Shown: in pieces, positions 62,427 to 64,000 of the stretch | Numbering within the stretch: the stretch's first letter is position 1 | Layout: the number at the start of each line of letters is the position of its first letter | Assembly: GCF_002154225.1 (NCBI RefSeq) | Contig: NZ_MTSE01000006.1 | Coordinates: forward strand, 1 to 64,000 | Direction: 5' to 3' | Length of the DNA stretch: 64,000 bases | DNA from: Hymenobacter crusticola | GTDB lineage: Bacteria > Bacteroidota > Bacteroidia > Cytophagales > Hymenobacteraceae | The notes under the pieces: model-generated | The model's database searches: none | Told to the model about the DNA's origin: nothing | The model's input: only the letters and a program-made list of their open reading frames with translations | Translations under genes and position numbers: made by a program

Positions 62427-63428
62427 TTATAGCACAGGGCCTGGCACCTTGTCCACCGAAGGAGTACCGTCGTTGGGTACCACTTTGGGCCAGCCATTCT
62501 CGTACACAATGCGGTCGAGCAGCATAACGCGGCGGGAATACCCTTGCTCGTCGTTGATGGCATCGAAGGTGGGCTGGGCCGTGTCGATGGCGTGGTAGGC
62601 TATCCAGTCCTGTCCGGCGGCGTCGGTCACAATGGAGTTGTGGCCAGGTGCCCGCCATTTTTCGTTGCCTTCCAAGATAGCGCTGTGCCCTTGCCCAGTG
62701 GCCTGCGCCAGGGTTTCAAACGGGCCCATCGCATCGCGCGACCTAGCGACCATCACGCCGTAATGAGCATCGTCGCCGCAGCAGTTATTACCGGAGTAGA
62801 ACAAATAGTACCACCCATCGCGCAGTACCACCCAACTGCCCTCGATCAGGCGGTCGTAGTTGTTCGGGTCATCTTCCTGGATGGTTTGCACTAGCTCAAT
62901 TTCCTCGGTGCCCGGCACAAACGACATCCGGTCGGGGGCTAGCTCGCGCACCCGCAGTGGACCGAAGCCGGAACCCCAATAAAGCAGCCGCTTCCCCGTG
63001 GCCGGATCGTCGAACAACATTGGGTCGATGTTCAGGAATCCTTCCCCGCATTGCAGCGGCTCGCCCATGTCCACGAACGGCCCAGCCGGCGAGTCGGCAA
63101 TAGCTACGGCAAGGCATAGGCCCTCGTTGGAGTCGGGTTGGGCCGAGTAGTAGAGGTAGTAGCGGCCGTCGTGCTCACGCACGTCGGGCGCCCAAATGCG
63201 CTGGGTCGCGCTAGCCCACCTCGGTTTTTCGGGCAACCCCTCCCCTAGCAATTCCCAGTGTACAAGATCCGTGGAGCGCGCTATTTGCAGGTTGATAATG
63301 GTGCCGCGGTACTTGGTTTGGGTACCGTAGGCGTAATAAAAGCCATCGGCCGCGCGAAGCAGAGTAGGGTCCGGAAAATCTTCGTTGAGAACGGGATTTT
63401 GGTAGCTAGCAGAAGCGTTGTCGGGCAT
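62427..63428 (-). CDS. Glycoside hydrolase family 43 (arabinosidase/xylosidase-like)
   Basis: 333 residues, no signal peptide. The GH43 blade pattern is NPVLNEDFPDPTLLRAADGF (catalytic base Asp), then IWAPDVREHDGRYYLYYSAQ and the general acid Glu in LIEGSWVVLRDGWYYLFYSG. Further GH43 pieces are GPFETLAQATGQGHSAIL and APGHNSIVTDAAGQDWIAYH. It should cleave arabinose- or xylose-type linkages. The following leftward gene is a Gfo/Idh/MocA oxidoreductase, perhaps a shared sugar pathway. Confidence 0.9.
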   Translation of the reverse strand: MPDNASASYQNPVLNEDFPDPTLLRAADGFYYAYGTQTKYRGTIINLQIARSTDLVHWELLGEGLPEKPRWASATQRIWAPDVREHDGRYYLYYSAQPDSNEGLCLAVAIADSPAGPFVDMGEPLQCGEGFLNIDPMLFDDPATGKRLLYWGSGFGPLRVRELAPDRMSFVPGTEEIELVQTIQEDDPNNYDRLIEGSWVVLRDGWYYLFYSGNNCCGDDAHYGVMVARSRDAMGPFETLAQATGQGHSAILEGNEKWRAPGHNSIVTDAAGQDWIAYHAIDTAQPTFDAINDEQGYSRRVMLLDRIVYENGWPKVVPNDGTPSVDKVPGPVL

Positions 63429-63485
63429 TTGATACGAGGTAATGGGAAGAAGAGAAACCGGCGCTAGAAGACTAGAAAGCTAAGT

Positions 63486-63531
63486 CTAGGATCTGGCACC
63501 CCTTCTTTTTTCAAGAAGAGCCAGATCCTAG
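63486..63531 (-). terminator. Hairpin after the Gfo/Idh/MocA gene
   Basis: CTAGGATCTGGC (63486-63497) pairs with GCCAGATCCTAG (63520-63531), with an inner CTTCTT/AAGAAG stem. It starts four bases after the gene's stop on the minus strand. Confidence 0.65.
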
Positions 63532-63534
63532 CTT

Positions 63535-64000
63535 TTACTTCGAGGCTACTGGTGGCGAGCCGCGAAAGGCGTCTTGTTTGGCTACGGAAGGCAGCTTTAC
63601 GGGTTTGCCGCCCTCGCGCGCCGATTGGTAGATGGCCTCCATGATGCGCTGGTCCTGCAAACCTTCTTCACCAGGCGTGTACGGCTGTTTGTTTGCTTTG
63701 ACGCACTCCGAGAAGTGGTCCATTTCCAGGGCGAACTGATTCTTTTCACCGATGCTCACGGCGGCCTTGCTCTCATTGCCTTCCGGGTCGGCGTTGGCGC
63801 GCTCCAGCTTCAAGCCATGATAGCTGAAAGCCGGATCCATCTGAATCCAACCAGTTTCGCCGTACACGCGGTAGCGCTTGGCGTTGTAGCTGCCGTAGCC
63901 GGTGGCACAGTTGGCGAGCACACCGCTCGGGAAGCGCAGCGTAAACGTCACGTTCTCTTCTACTTCTCTGAAGCGCGGGTCGCCAGGCGTGCTGTAGAGC
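63535..64000 (-). CDS. Gfo/Idh/MocA-family oxidoreductase, 5'-truncated by the window edge
   Basis: The frame is open to the window end (LYSTPGDPRFREVEENVT), so only the C-terminal ~154 residues are seen. The glucose-fructose-oxidoreductase-like C-terminal domain shows VTFTLRFPSGVLANCATGYG, YNAKRYRVYGETGWIQMDP and the closing QRIMEAIYQSAREGGKPVKL. The NAD-binding half is outside the window. Its neighbour GH43 gene suggests a role in carbohydrate breakdown. Confidence 0.88.
   Translation of the reverse strand, partial: LYSTPGDPRFREVEENVTFTLRFPSGVLANCATGYGSYNAKRYRVYGETGWIQMDPAFSYHGLKLERANADPEGNESKAAVSIGEKNQFALEMDHFSECVKANKQPYTPGEEGLQDQRIMEAIYQSAREGGKPVKLPSVAKQDAFRGSPPVASK

Noticed and set aside
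1..64000. tRNA, rRNA or tmRNA genes
   Set aside because: I scanned by eye for T-loop and conserved rRNA words and found none; a covariance-model search would be decisive.

Overview
The window looks like chromosomal DNA of a GC-rich Bacteroidota, most likely a Hymenobacter-type Cytophagales. The grounds are type IX secretion (T9SS) C-terminal sorting domains on exported proteins (27663-29471, 54045-56222), many small outer-membrane beta-barrels, a MoxR/DUF58/BatA cluster, TTG starts without clear Shine-Dalgarno sites, TAnnTTTG-like promoter elements and a striking abundance of the tetranucleotide CTAG. This assignment is inference from family content; no rRNA, tRNA or CRISPR was seen.

Layout. 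1-8 kb: the end of an SDR oxidoreductase, then a leftward tripartite drug-efflux operon (TolC, universal stress protein, HlyD/EmrA, MFS/EmrB) divergent from a GAF-GAF-AAA-Fis sigma54 activator, with a 19-bp-arm inverted repeat between them. 8-12 kb: a Gfo/Idh/MocA oxidoreductase, a tiny lysine-rich ORF with its own terminator, and an McrB/McrC type IV restriction pair. 12-16.5 kb: a 1111-residue fusion of a fucokinase-like GHMP kinase and a UDPGP-type nucleotidyltransferase, preceded by a GalU-like gene. 17-20.5 kb: a sensor kinase and NtrC-type regulator. 20.5-21.4 kb: a REP-associated tyrosine transposase (RAYT) boxed in by two copies of one palindrome. 21.4-27.2 kb: a five-gene operon (coiled-coil protein, PspA-like membrane protein, substrate-binding protein fused to OmpA, ABC permease, ABC ATPase). 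27.6-29.5 kb: an exported serine hydrolase. 30-38 kb: three Tat-signal TldD and two TldE genes. 38-42 kb: outer-membrane barrels and DUF4159. 42-50 kb: MoxR, DUF58, BatA-like, DUF4175-like and a large membrane protein. 50-53 kb: an ECF sigma factor, a membrane protein joining an anti-sigma-like N-terminus to an HtrA-like protease, and a divergent Thr-rich lipoprotein sharing a mirrored promoter. 53-64 kb: SRAP protein, T9SS lectin-like protein, M61 peptidase, a BamA-like barrel, glycosyltransferase, NDH-2, GH43 and a second, truncated Gfo/Idh/MocA.

The most promising unusual systems are (i) the ABC operon with an OmpA-tethered substrate-binding protein and PspA-like partners, (ii) the sigma / anti-sigma-protease / lipoprotein module with GGGTTACC-N15-TATKAA promoters facing both ways, (iii) the Tat-exported TldD cluster with unsignalled TldE, (iv) the reversed-order kinase-nucleotidyltransferase fusion and (v) the RAYT with its palindromes, one of at least six hairpin families occupying intergenic gaps, several inside operons.
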